Below, piece by piece: positions 1-10,183 of a stretch of 64,000 nucleotides of DNA. Positions within the stretch are counted from its first letter, which is position 1; every line of letters begins with the position of its first letter. The stretch covers positions 868,001-932,000 of the forward strand of contig NC_064672.1 in NCBI RefSeq assembly GCF_023278565.1, in the 5' to 3' direction. Source of the DNA: Colletotrichum lupini (taxonomy: Eukaryota > Ascomycota > Sordariomycetes > Glomerellales > Glomerellaceae). The position numbers and the translations under genes are program-made. Under the pieces are notes generated by a model, which worked only from the letters and a program-made list of their open reading frames with translations, was not told where the DNA came from and did not search any database.

Positions 1-839
1 ATCCAACACCCAACGACTTTGGCAAGGGATGATGGCCGTTGAGTAAGGTAACGACGCAAGCTTTGACCAGACTAGCTTGCGACGTTGGAAAAAAGTATAA
101 TCAGCTTATCGACTGCAGCCGGTGTCAATGTCATAAGGATCAAGGCACCGCGATGCAGCGTGTGAGATGTGAAGAATTGGCAGGATCAACTTGGGAAAAA
201 GTTGTTATCTGCTCAGAATTCGTGCGGCAAAACGGGACAGTGAATTGCTTAGGTACTTATTCTGGAAGCTTCCAATCTAGGCGAGAACGTATCAGTGCCT
301 TCCTAGAATTGACTCTCTGGTATTCTACTATACCAGCGTACAATGAAGGGACTACATTACATCAAGTAAGGCAAGGTACCTCCAGGGAACGACGTAGGTA
401 GGTAACTTACAAACGGGAGTAAGATTCGAGGCCGACCTTCCAGGTTGGAGCTTGGTCCACGGGTTCGGAGCTCCACATGAGCTCCTTCTGCCGTCAGTTG
501 TGGGTACTCAGAGGATGGGGGCTCCCGGACTTGCAGGAAAGCGCCGGAATTGGTGGCGGCAGGTATCCGTTCTTTCTCCTCCGTCCAGAGAAGTGGCTGG
601 TGCATGGAGATCACGTGACAGCCGAGCGCCACAATTGGCTGTGACGCGACTCTGCTCCAGCCTCTTGCTACCTTTATGCAAAAGTTGGGGCAGCTTCCGG
701 TATTTGCGATCGTCTCTTTGGCAACGCATCGCAGCTTTCTTTCACGTTGAGTCTTGCGCAACCTCTCGTTTGCAACCATTCAGGTCGCTACTGCCTAGAC
801 GAGCTGCGTATACACCTTGGAATAAACAATCCCTACACA
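1..839. other. Upstream region, no gene supported
   Basis: No open frame here has a recognisable domain or a supporting splice pattern. The stretch lies upstream of the HP1 gene and probably holds its promoter and leader. Short frames on both strands overlap one another and look random. Confidence 0.5.
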
Positions 840-2079
840 ATGCCTCCCGGTAAGTCCTCACCTCTTCGAACTTCACCCCTCGTGCCACTAGCCAAGTCGC
901 GTCGAGATTGCGACAACACACTTCACGACGCGAATCCTCCACCAAATCTCCATACAACGTCACAATGTCGCGTCGTATGAAGCTGACAGCTTCTATAGCT
1001 ATTAGCGATGACGAGATGTCCGACGCCGGCGGCGAAATCGCTATCCCGCTCAAGGAGAAGCGCGCAAAGAGCCGATCCGCAGAATACCGAGACGATGTCA
1101 GCGAAGCTAAGAGCGAAGAAGACATTCCCATCATCTCCGGCGACCTGAACGGCAACGCCACCAAGCCTGCCAAAGCTGCTAAGGCAGCCGATGTCGTGGC
1201 CGATGAGGAGGACGAGGAAGGCGACGAAGACGATGATTTGGAGGCTGATGAGTACGCTACCCACACCAAACGGCTTTGCTCGGACAAAAGGGCTGACCGG
1301 CCATAGATACGTTGTCGAGAAGATCCTTGACCATGTGGTGTCCGACGACGCAAGTGGCCCTCTTCTGTTCTTCTGTTGGCAGTGCGCCTCGATACTAACG
1401 CTTCTTGCAGGGCACTGTGAACTTCCGTGTCAAATGGGAAGGTTACTCTAAGAAATCAGACCAGACCTGGGAGCCGGAAGACAGCCTGAAGTAAGCTTCA
1501 AACTGTGATTTGCGATCGACACCAATTTTGAAACGACGCCTAACACATTACCAGGGAAGGCGCATCAGAGATCTTGGAAGAATACCTTAAGAAGCTCGGT
1601 GGGCGTGAGGCGCTGTTTGAGGAGAAGACCAAGGCCAAGACCACGAAGAAGCGCGGCCGCCCCAGTGCTTCGTCGTCTACACCGCCGGCGAGCAGCAAGA
1701 GGGGCAAGCGTAATGGTCACCCCGCCGAATCTACTCCTCCCGCGTCAGTAAAGGAGGCTAAAGCGAAGGCCTGGACGCTGCCCAGCGGCAGCTGGGAGGA
1801 TGACGTCGAGTCGATCGATGCTTGCGAGGACGAAGAGTCAGGCTCCATCATCATCTATCTCAATTGGCGAAACGGCCAGAAAACTAAGCATCCCAAGGAG
1901 GTAGTGTATAAGAGATGTCCCCAAAAGGTATGGTCCCATGTATCTCGGCGCAACACGGGATGATGACACTAACGGATACGTAGATGCTGCAATTTTACGA
2001 AAAGCACATTCGCATCATCAAGGCGGGACCTGACGCCGATCCTACGGACCTTGATACCGCGCCCGAGGCCAAGATGTAG
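840..2079 (+). CDS. Heterochromatin protein 1 (chromodomain plus chromoshadow domain)
   Basis: This is an HP1/Swi6-family protein, expected to bind H3K9-methylated nucleosomes in the nucleus and dimerise through its shadow domain. The join is 840-849, 999-1251, 1307-1349, 1411-1490, 1555-1927, 1984-2079 (284 residues). The first exon is only 10 bases (MPP plus one base). It was chosen because splicing at 998 gives the N-terminus MPPAISDDEMSDA, which resembles fungal HP1 proteins; the downstream ATG at 965 stays open as an alternative. Residues 68-86 are acidic. The chromodomain spans about 88-144 and keeps the aromatic cage (Y89, W111, Y114). The basic hinge carries an AT-hook-like KKRGRP near 160-166. 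The chromoshadow domain spans about 205-266 and ends in CPQK-MLQFYEKH. The intron at 1350-1410 has a GC donor (GCAAGT), and only that junction keeps the chromodomain intact. Orthologues are named hpo in Neurospora and hepA in Aspergillus. Confidence 0.92.
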
Positions 2080-3668
2080 GACACGAAAATAAGGGTGCCG
2101 TTTGTGAACTTTATTGGGAAAGGATTGGCGTTTGGGCTCGTGATACGTCTGATATCATTAGCAGGTTCTCGAGCGCCGTTGGCTTGGCTTCTGCTCGTTG
2201 CGATATTTGCACGCTTTCAGTCCTCGGAAGAAGTCTCATCAGGCCATATCTAAAATCAGGTCGAAGGCGATTCGGACTGTGGGAGGGCTTGCTATATCCT
2301 TATTGCAACTGGAAGCGGGAGGAGGTGTGCTTCACGGTTATCCTTCGTAATTTCGGGAGAAAAGAAAACCGCAAGTTCCTCTGTTGATTCCAATTGCTCC
2401 AGCTGATGCGTGAGGTTGCCCTTCGTTGTCTCCGTAAAGGACGGTGAACATCTTACATTCCCAATATACCAACGCAGCTTGGGCGGGCAGGAACTTCTCG
2501 GCGTTCATATATTACGAGTGAGCAACATGATCTCAGAGTCGTGAAAGGCACTTCATCCATGTCAATAGGCGGGTGCCGCCGAGTGCTAGATCCAGGTACG
2601 ATGCAGGTACAGCTAAGTCATGGCCAAGTAGCGCTTTCGGTCTGGTCAAAGTCACGACACACGCAATTTTACAGCAAAGAGTACATCCGACCTCTCCCTA
2701 AGACGGAGAGGCTTACTGCGACAAGGGTAAGAAACCTGCATGTTGCGAGTCCGCGAGGTTGGGTAGTGGAGGACGTCGACAGCAAGCCCGTCGGGATACT
2801 CCACTAAAAAGCAGCTTTACATCCCTGTATCGCAGGCGGTTGGACGAGTAGGACAGCCTGAAAGTCGCGGTAGCGTTGTCGCGGATTTTTTGGCCCAGGG
2901 TGGTGGTGGTGGTGGTGGTGGTTGTGGTACTTGGTGGTGCGGCGCGCGGCCCAGCCTCTCGCATTTCTATTGACTTTCGGGTTTTGCGGCTGGGCGGGCG
3001 ACCAGCTTTGGGAAAGCTGGTGGCGGGGCAACGCTTCTTTTTAACGTGAGGCTTGCCCGCGCTGCATTCCTCACCATTCTCGATTCCTCTCCTCTCTCTC
3101 TTCTGATACATTGCATATTCTCATTGCGAAAAAGGGTTCATTTGAATGATCTCGAGGTTTCTTTCCCCCCTCTCCTCCTCATCATCGTCGACTACTCCGT
3201 AGTGAACAATCCCGTTGTCCACTCTGAGTCTCTATCGTCAACCTTTACCCACATCTCGGACCCATACGTCTCGGCACTTGACGAATTCCCGGCAGGGAAA
3301 TCGAGCTGCTCATCACGGATTGAAATCTCATCGAGCCGTCGCGAACGACAATTCTTTAGCTTCCAACTGGAATTCAGATCGAGGACAATTGTCTGACAGG
3401 CCATCCCAAAGGCACAGACAAAAACCTCGGACCGTTGAAAGATACCACCAAACTCAATCGTCTTCCCGAGACCACATTCCACGGCGTCTCCGCCCAGACC
3501 CTCCGTGTCTCTCTTCCTCCTCCCAGCCACCGGGCTCTCCACACAAGCTGTCCCCCGCACCGCTCCACACCGGCGCCGGGCTCACTCCCACAACCCCCAC
3601 CAAAAAACCATCGCGGCCATTAGAAGAACCGCACAAGACCAAAGGACGAACAGTCCTTGCTAGCAGTC
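2080..3668. other. Intergenic region and pyrimidine-rich leader
   Basis: No gene is supported between the HP1 stop and the next small ORF. A GGT microsatellite lies at 2899-2922. From about 3060 the plus strand becomes rich in C and T, as in fungal promoters and leaders, and probably is the leader of the ORF at 3669. Confidence 0.5.
2899..2922. repeat. GGT trinucleotide microsatellite
   Basis: Eight perfect GGT units are followed by imperfect ones. It is intergenic and G-rich on the plus strand. Confidence 0.9.
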
Positions 3669-3833
3669 ATGGTCAAACAAAACGACGTCATCGCGATCAT
3701 TGTCATCGTGCTGTTCGTCGTCCTCGCCCTCGTGGCCTTTGGCATTTACAGATTGGTCCACGTTGCGCGCCAGAGCATGAGTGTGACGTCTGGGTCGAGT
3801 AGTAGCAGCTCCGACGAGATTGTCGACGACTGA
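3669..3833 (+). CDS. Small single-span membrane protein (54 residues)
   Basis: An ATG-to-TGA frame encodes 54 residues. A short polar start (MVKQND) is followed by a strongly hydrophobic stretch at about 7-26, then a basic patch (YRLVHVAR), then a serine run and the acidic end SDEIVDD. This is the layout of a small tail-loaded membrane protein with one transmembrane helix. No family is recognised. It is supported by the clear three-part composition, codon use like its neighbours and a pyrimidine-rich leader just upstream. It resembles in design, but not in sequence, the 61-residue protein at 33818. Function is unknown. Confidence 0.6.
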   Translation: MVKQNDVIAIIVIVLFVVLALVAFGIYRLVHVARQSMSVTSGSSSSSSDEIVDD

Positions 3834-4590
3834 TCTACTCGCCGTTCATCTTTACGGGGTTTACTCGGCGCTGCGGCTCGCTGCTGCTGCTGCTGCAATT
3901 ACTATCTACCATCGCATTTACACTGAGATACCACGACCAAAACTGTTTACGCAAGAAAGCGCCGTCGCATTTTTTTGCGAGTTTGAGAGCGTTCTGCCAA
4001 GGCTTCGGCTGAGACTACGACATGGAAGGGAGAAAGAAGAGAATGGATGAATCTGGGATGAGTGATAATGAGGAGGGGAAATTTGGGAAACATGGAAAGG
4101 GATATGAGACATGATTTATCGGCATTTTTATCTGGCATTTGCGCAGCATTTTTTTTACCATACAAAGTTGGTCATTTGGGATACAAGATGCAGCAAAATG
4201 TGTCTTTATGGGGGAAGATATCTACGAGTGTATGATACTGGATCTGGGATGGGCTGCGCCGGGATTGGCGACCTTTTTTGAAGGCATGAAGATGAGCCCA
4301 TGTACACAGAACGAACAAATGGGATGAAGTAGGCCTTTATAGGCTCAAGATGAAATAGAAAGAATACCAGATATCAACACATCTGGCAGGATCGATGTAC
4401 CCGTGGTTTCCTTCAAGGAAAAGGAGGCGTTTGAGAGAGATAAAAGACCGTTCCTCAACCTCTCATTACCTATCCCAGCAATGTATGCGATTGTGACGTT
4501 ATCGGCCGCGATTGCAGGTAGCGAACGTCTTGTGGCCAGCTGCCTAAGTACTTGCTTAGCCGGTTCCAAAAGAGCTCGCCAAGTATCTAA

Positions 4591-4775
4591 TAATCTCGTG
4601 CCTTTTGTCCATTAATCACGGTCATCGTTAACGTATTCGTAACTAAATCGTCAGGTTGGAGGCCATGACTACAAATAGCAAATGTCAAATTAAGATACCT
4701 AGCCTTGAATCAATATCGTGCCTTTCGTTTCGCAATCACAGTCATCGTTTACATATTCGTGTCTAGATAATCACT
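4591..4775. repeat. Diverged direct repeat, 120-bp offset
   Basis: The stretches 4591-4655 and 4711-4775 align without gaps at an offset of 120 bases. They share blocks such as TCGTGCCTTT, AATCAC, GTCATCGTT and TATTCGT. Many of the differences are transitions. The copies lie upstream of a HET-domain pseudogene. Confidence 0.7.
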
Positions 4776-4916
4776 AACATATGCGAAGGCGCCCGAGCAG
4801 AGGCTAAAGCAGATTTGCTGATCAGGGATATGTGCAAAGTGACTAAGCAGATACCAAACGGTGCTTCTGATCACGAATACGTGCGAATGCGCTCGAGTAG
4901 ATACCAAACGGCTCTG
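4776..4916. repeat. Degenerate 49-bp tandem repeat
   Basis: Two units (4819-4867 and 4868-4916) both begin with TGATCA and both contain AGATACCAAACGG. A third, partial unit is visible at about 4776-4810 (ATATGCGAAGGCGCCCGAGC). The units differ mostly by transitions, so it looks like an old minisatellite. Confidence 0.7.
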
Positions 4917-5455
4917 TTCTTTGTCAAGATAACGAGACAGCCTAGGTAAAGGCGGGTGAGTGCAAATCGGTACCTGTGTTCCTTCCTTGAACCCATTCAA
5001 AATCTGAGAACATGACAAATTGTGAGAATACGATGCGTTCCATTTGAGGTAAGCATTCAGATGTTGAACGTAAGTTTTTTTGAATTTTATATGGGTTCGT
5101 GATGGTAGTTCTGTTTTTGTCTACTCGGGAGCTCATGTGCCTGCAGAGCACGCATAGCATACCTAGCCCAGTCAAGGTTACTTTCGGTTGTTTAGGAGCC
5201 AGGGCAAAAATGAAGAATAAGAGCACAGGAGTGAGCTTTTCAAATCTTATACGCCCATACTTTGATACTTGATTAGAAGTAAAACGGTGCCAGGTCGCTG
5301 CTGATAACTTGCATGAATGATGGGACCACTCACATTGCATGCTGTGGGTATTGGCTGATGGGCAAGGAACTCAGGCTGCCAGATCAGGCTATGAAAGGCG
5401 ACAATGTTCTCTTCCGTCGACCTCTTAAACCTCAGCCAATGATATCATTACCAAA

Positions 5456-6881
5456 ATGCGTCTAATCGATGTGAACACACTCCTGCTGGAGGAGTTCATG
5501 GGCCGGTGTTCCCAGTACGCAACCCTACTCACACTTGGAATGGCAAGCAGGAGATAAGTTTCAAGGAATGGCACAAACAACATGTCGCCGAATCAAAAGA
5601 GCAGGGGTACGCCAAACTACTCGGGGCTTGTCGGTTAACACGAGAATTCGGTCTCGAGTACCTGTGGGTTGATACGAATTGTATCGATAAGGAAAGCTCC
5701 GCAGAGCTCTCAGAGGCAATCAATTCGATGTTCAACTAGTATCAGGAATCGGCTATCTGTTTCGCATATCTCGAAGACCTCGAATTTGAGGATACTATGC
5801 AGCAAAGCTCAGGCGATGGTGTTCCAAGCCAAAACAACGTTGTCGATCTGAACTCGCTCGTAGTCGTCGGTTCACCCGCGGCTGGACATTACAAGAGCTC
5901 TCGGCCCCGAGGCGGATGTACCTCTTTGACAAGAGCTGGAGGATCCTAGGATCGCGGCAAGACTTCGCGCCTGAAGTTTCAAACATCACCGGAATAAGAA
6001 ACGAGTACGTTTCCGGCGCCAAGTCAGTCTTGGACGCGAGCATCTCGGAGGTATTTTCCCGGCTGGCGGGCCGGGAGACGACAAGTCTCGAAGACATGGC
6101 TTATCCCGTGCTCGGGCTTCTCGGTCTCAACATGCCGTTGCTTTACGGCGAGCGCTCGGCGGCATGTATGCGCCTCCAGGAGGAGTTGATCCGCATCTCG
6201 GACGACCAGACGATCTTCTGTTGGACGTGGGATCATACGACCCCACACAACTGTAGTAGTCTACTCGCACCATCGCCTTCGGTCTTCAAGGGCGGCGACC
6301 GTTTCCTCTGCGGGTCCGAGACTGACGAGCACATTGTCGGATGGAGAAAGGCCATATCGTACTCGATGACGAACGTAGGTCTACGCATCCGTTTGCCCAC
6401 GCTGAGGATATCGGGTCTGGACCTTTCCGTCTTGAACGTATCCGAAAAGAGAAGCGATTCGGGAGAGCAGGACCCTATCACAGGTCGTGTCTGTATTCCT
6501 CTCATGACGAACAACTACCTCGATGAGGTCTATGGCGTCTCGTCGACACTGATTGACGACTCTGTGCTTAGTGCTCAACGATGGCCGATTCCCGGACAAC
6601 CCATACCTGTCTACGAGCTGAGGAACATATACCCCTCCTCCCTATAGGGTTTCTACATCCGTCCGTTGCAACGAGACGCGAAGATAGTAAAGGACACTAT
6701 ATCACTCGGGCAAGCAGGAAGACCTAAGTATCCATCACTACAAATGATATTGCCAATCATCGAGACGCGAATGGCACCATCCTCTCACCTGGAATTTAGC
6801 TCGATCGATACGTTTTTTCCGGAATTCTGTAATCCCACGGTACACAAAATCTATCGAGCGTCTCCATGTAAATTCGACTAG
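5456..6881 (+). pseudogene. Broken HET-domain (heterokaryon incompatibility) gene
   Basis: The translation shows the usual HET-domain order spread over different frames. The start MRLIDV is at 5456. A segment with HTW and EYLWVDTNCIDK follows in another frame from about 5520. The segment FTRGWTLQEL, then SLEDMAYPVLGLLG and PLLYGE, lies in a third frame from 5865. At least two frameshifts are therefore needed, near 5515-5520 and between 5740 and 5865. An in-frame TAG at 5737-5739 sits where HET proteins usually have Trp (after SMFN). Another stop at 6645 precedes residual C-terminal-looking sequence. HET proteins control non-self recognition and cell death on hyphal fusion. No conserved intron could absorb the breaks, because they lie inside conserved motifs. 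The long open stretch 5865-6644 suggests fairly recent decay. Confidence 0.85.
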
Positions 6882-7900
6882 TCAGCATTTCTTCTATGCC
6901 CCATTCAGAGGTCTTTTCCTACTCCTCAACACGAAATTACGTGGAGCACTCGGCAATGAGCTACAATTGCACGTTGGAGACAATCGGATCGAGAAACTGG
7001 TTATTGGGGCTTACACTGGGACTGGAGCAAATTCGCCACCGGAGAAGGGAAAATGTGACTGGTTTTGTTATTTTAAAGACGAGCAGTCGACGCGAGCAGT
7101 ATCAGGCGAATGGTCCTGTAATATGGCATGTTCACCGGACAGGACATTTATAATGCATCTGGATTGACACACAATTCAGTTGCCACACGGAATTGTTGCA
7201 AAACCAGTGTACATCTCTTTCTTGCCGGCGCTGTCTCTGGTAGACCGGGCACTTGAAAGATGGGGGCTTTGGATCAACGCGGATATCATTCAAAATACTA
7301 TGCATTGTAAGATGTTGAGTTGGCGGGAGGTTGTCGACGGCCGATAGCCACGAGTCGACGAGGCAGATGGAGGGTCAATATAGCAAATGAAGTACAAAGG
7401 CTTGAAAGACCTATTATCGAGATGGAATTCGGTCACAAATCATGGAGGGAAAAGGGTTGGAAGAAAAGTGCTGTCTTGAGGCCTTCTTTATTGTCTATGT
7501 CGAGGAGCAACGGGAGAGACCGCCATACATTAGCGACGTTTCGCTTTGCGTATTGGTTCACTTGTTCTGATGGATTAATATTTTAGGGCGATGTCCAGAT
7601 CTGAACCACAACTATTCAGTTTCTGTCCAGAAACTGAACGAAAGCACTTGTTTGCGAGGTGAACAGAGGCATCAATACTCTGAAAGGGCACCGACGACAC
7701 CAAAGAAGACGGCTCGAAAGGAAATAACTCGAATGTTGCCGAAAAAACTATTTGATTTCTTTTCAGAGACCAGAGAGTGAGCAGGACATATAAGCTGGTT
7801 TACTGGCTCCTGCCTATATCCCAACGCTCATAGTTGGCCTACTTCCACTTCAACAGACTGTCAACTAAAAAGACAAGGACCAAGCAGCATCGCCACCCAA
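6882..7900. other. Intergenic region after the HET relic
   Basis: Short frames with many stops may be the decayed end of the HET gene, but no motif can be assigned. A TATA-like ATATAAG lies near 7788, about 110 bases before the next ORF. Confidence 0.4.
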
Positions 7901-8353
7901 ATGAGCCAAATAGACGGCGGCCTCGACTTCAACTACCCCGCCCGCAACAAGATCCTCTATCAAGAGCAGACCAAAGTGGGCTACGTCGACGGAGACGGAA
8001 AAGCCGTATTCAACGACGCGTACCGAGAAGCCGGCCCCCAGCTGTTCGCGGGAGAGGTGCTCAAGCTACGTGCAGGTCGCTTTCTCAAAAAATGTATACT
8101 TCCAGGCAGCACGTACTTCACTGCCGGAGTGACACCGGAAGGTAAGGCCAGGGTCCGCTGCATGAGAGAATGGCTGTGGAAAGAATGCAAACGGACGCTG
8201 GGAGAGTATAAGAGTTGGCGTTACAAGTACACGGTCGAGGGCACTATCACGTTCCATGGCCGTATACAACCGATAGGCAGGGAGAACCCAGAGGAGACAA
8301 CTCAAGGCGCTCAGACGAGCCAATATCAGACTCGGGTGGTTGAGATGCCGTAG
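7901..8353 (+). CDS. Hypothetical protein, 150 residues
   Basis: An intronless ATG frame opens in a good context (CCAAATGAG) and ends in TAG. The product is hydrophilic and shows no signal peptide, membrane span or known motif. A basic, aromatic middle part (WLWKECKRTLGEYKSWRYKY, about 90-110) and a polar tail can be seen. The opposite strand also has a long frame, so coding is not certain. It lies between a HET relic and Sec3, in a stretch of low gene density, and could be a lineage-specific gene. Confidence 0.45.
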   Translation: MSQIDGGLDFNYPARNKILYQEQTKVGYVDGDGKAVFNDAYREAGPQLFAGEVLKLRAGRFLKKCILPGSTYFTAGVTPEGKARVRCMREWLWKECKRTLGEYKSWRYKYTVEGTITFHGRIQPIGRENPEETTQGAQTSQYQTRVVEMP

Positions 8354-10183
8354 GAGGAGGATACGGTGAGTGAGGACCAGCGAGAGAGTGGTTAGATTCC
8401 TGGTGCTTGGTGTTTTGGTGATAGGGCGAGGGTAGCCTTGAGGCCGAGGGCGTCTTTTTGGTGAACCTGCAACGTTGGCAGGTTGCCTTACACGTTGTCG
8501 TGCTCTGCTTGTTGTCCATAACATACCCTCCATGGAAGAATTCACAGCTAGATAATGGGATGAGAAGTCTGGATCATTGAGCTATTGGCAGAGCGATGAT
8601 TCAAACGCACATGAGATAGAAAGCTGAGAATGTTGTTATGAGACAGGAACATATCAAGGCGAGATAATACTATCTAAAGTGAACGCCCCTCTCTTTCACG
8701 GGCGACTGCAGTTGATTTCGAAGGGTAAAATGAAGTAGCGTTTTTCTGACGTTGGGGTTGCCTTAGAGTCTGTGAGGCTCATAATCAATAATACTTCTGT
8801 TGCTGCTTCACTCGACGTTGATAGTTGGACGTTGAAGTCGACCATCTGAAGTCGGATGCACGGTCCACCTCCCAAACCAGAGTGGTTGGTCATGAGAGCT
8901 TCGCTGGCCATCTGATGATGATATCCAAACACTGAATAGTGAGTAGCGAGTTGAGCAAGAGTCGGGTGAGTAAGCCTTTTGAGTTTGGCGATGTAGCTGC
9001 CCAAGGAGTACAAGGTTCACTGTCAGAAGCGCCCGAGGGCGTCGGGAGAGAGGACAAGAGACAGAGACGGCATCGAAACCCCGGATGTTGCAGTGATGGG
9101 CGTATCGAGGGGGCTATCTCATTCATGGGCAGGGCAGCTTGAAACATGGACTGGTGGGAGGCATGACGACGGGCGCCCGAGCTCTCTGACGGCAACCTTG
9201 CCGTATGATGCGTCTGATATCGGTTCGGTGCATAGACGGAAAACAAGCAACGGGAATATGCGGGCGTGTGTCTCTTCTTACAAGAATGGATTGTTCATGT
9301 GAGGTTGAAATATCGTTTAAAAATGCGGTTATCTGCACGGTAACCTTCGCAAGAAGAGTATTGCTGAAAAAGGGGACCGAGTTGCAGGGCGAGCTGCGAA
9401 CGAGCCAGGCGATTGCGGGACATCAGAAGTCAGTCGGTGGCGGGACATTCCACCACCTTACGGATACTTAGGTACTTGCAGATAATTAGCGTTGTGGCAT
9501 TGGGAGGAAGGAGCCACCTCATCCCTCCCAAACCAATCTTTCAGCGCACCCGATTGCGTAGCCCAGGGAAGTATGTCGCTGCAAGTTCCCGTCAGGTAGC
9601 AGATAGACAGGCATCTGGGCAGGTACCACCAATGTACCGTGGAGTCGATGCGGGACCGAGATGGTAGAGGCATTAGACATTGAATTCTGTGAATGACCAG
9701 ACTTGACGACTGTTACTGAAGAAAAATGATGGAAAAATAAATCGAACATTTTGAACGTGAAAAAGATAGATTCAAGTAACAGGAACGTCTTCACCAGCCA
9801 CACTGATGGCGAAGTGGCGGCGCTATCAGACTTAGCTCGGGACTGGCGCTAACAGGAGCCCCAGACTCGACGGTCGAAATACTTTCCACCCCATCAACCA
9901 GCGGAACCAAAGGCTGCCCTGGCTGCAAGCTACCCCCAAGGACAGAGAGACTCCAGCACACGTCCACCCGTTCCCCTTCTGGCTTGCATCACGACACGAC
10001 CTCGAAATCCCACCTCAACCTCATTCAACTCCCTTCCGAGCGTATTGTCCCCCCATCGCACCGCCACGCCGCCCTCCCGATTCCGATTGCGCGACGACCA
10101 TGTAAATGGTTCCTCCCATTGCATTGCGAACACCCTCATGATTGCTCCATTCCACTGCGACGGGACCGCCCTACCGAGCAGCC
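8354..10183. other. Intergenic region upstream of sec3
   Basis: I find no gene here. Overlapping minus-strand frames at 8696-9246 have no motif. The last 200 bases are C-rich and probably form the Sec3 promoter and leader. Confidence 0.45.

Larger units (their letters stand above)
3834..5455. other. Intergenic region with degenerate repeats
   Basis: No gene is supported. The right half holds two diverged direct repeats (4591-4655 and 4711-4775) and a 49-bp degenerate tandem repeat (4819-4916), described separately. The base composition is more AT-rich than in the neighbouring genes. Confidence 0.5.
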
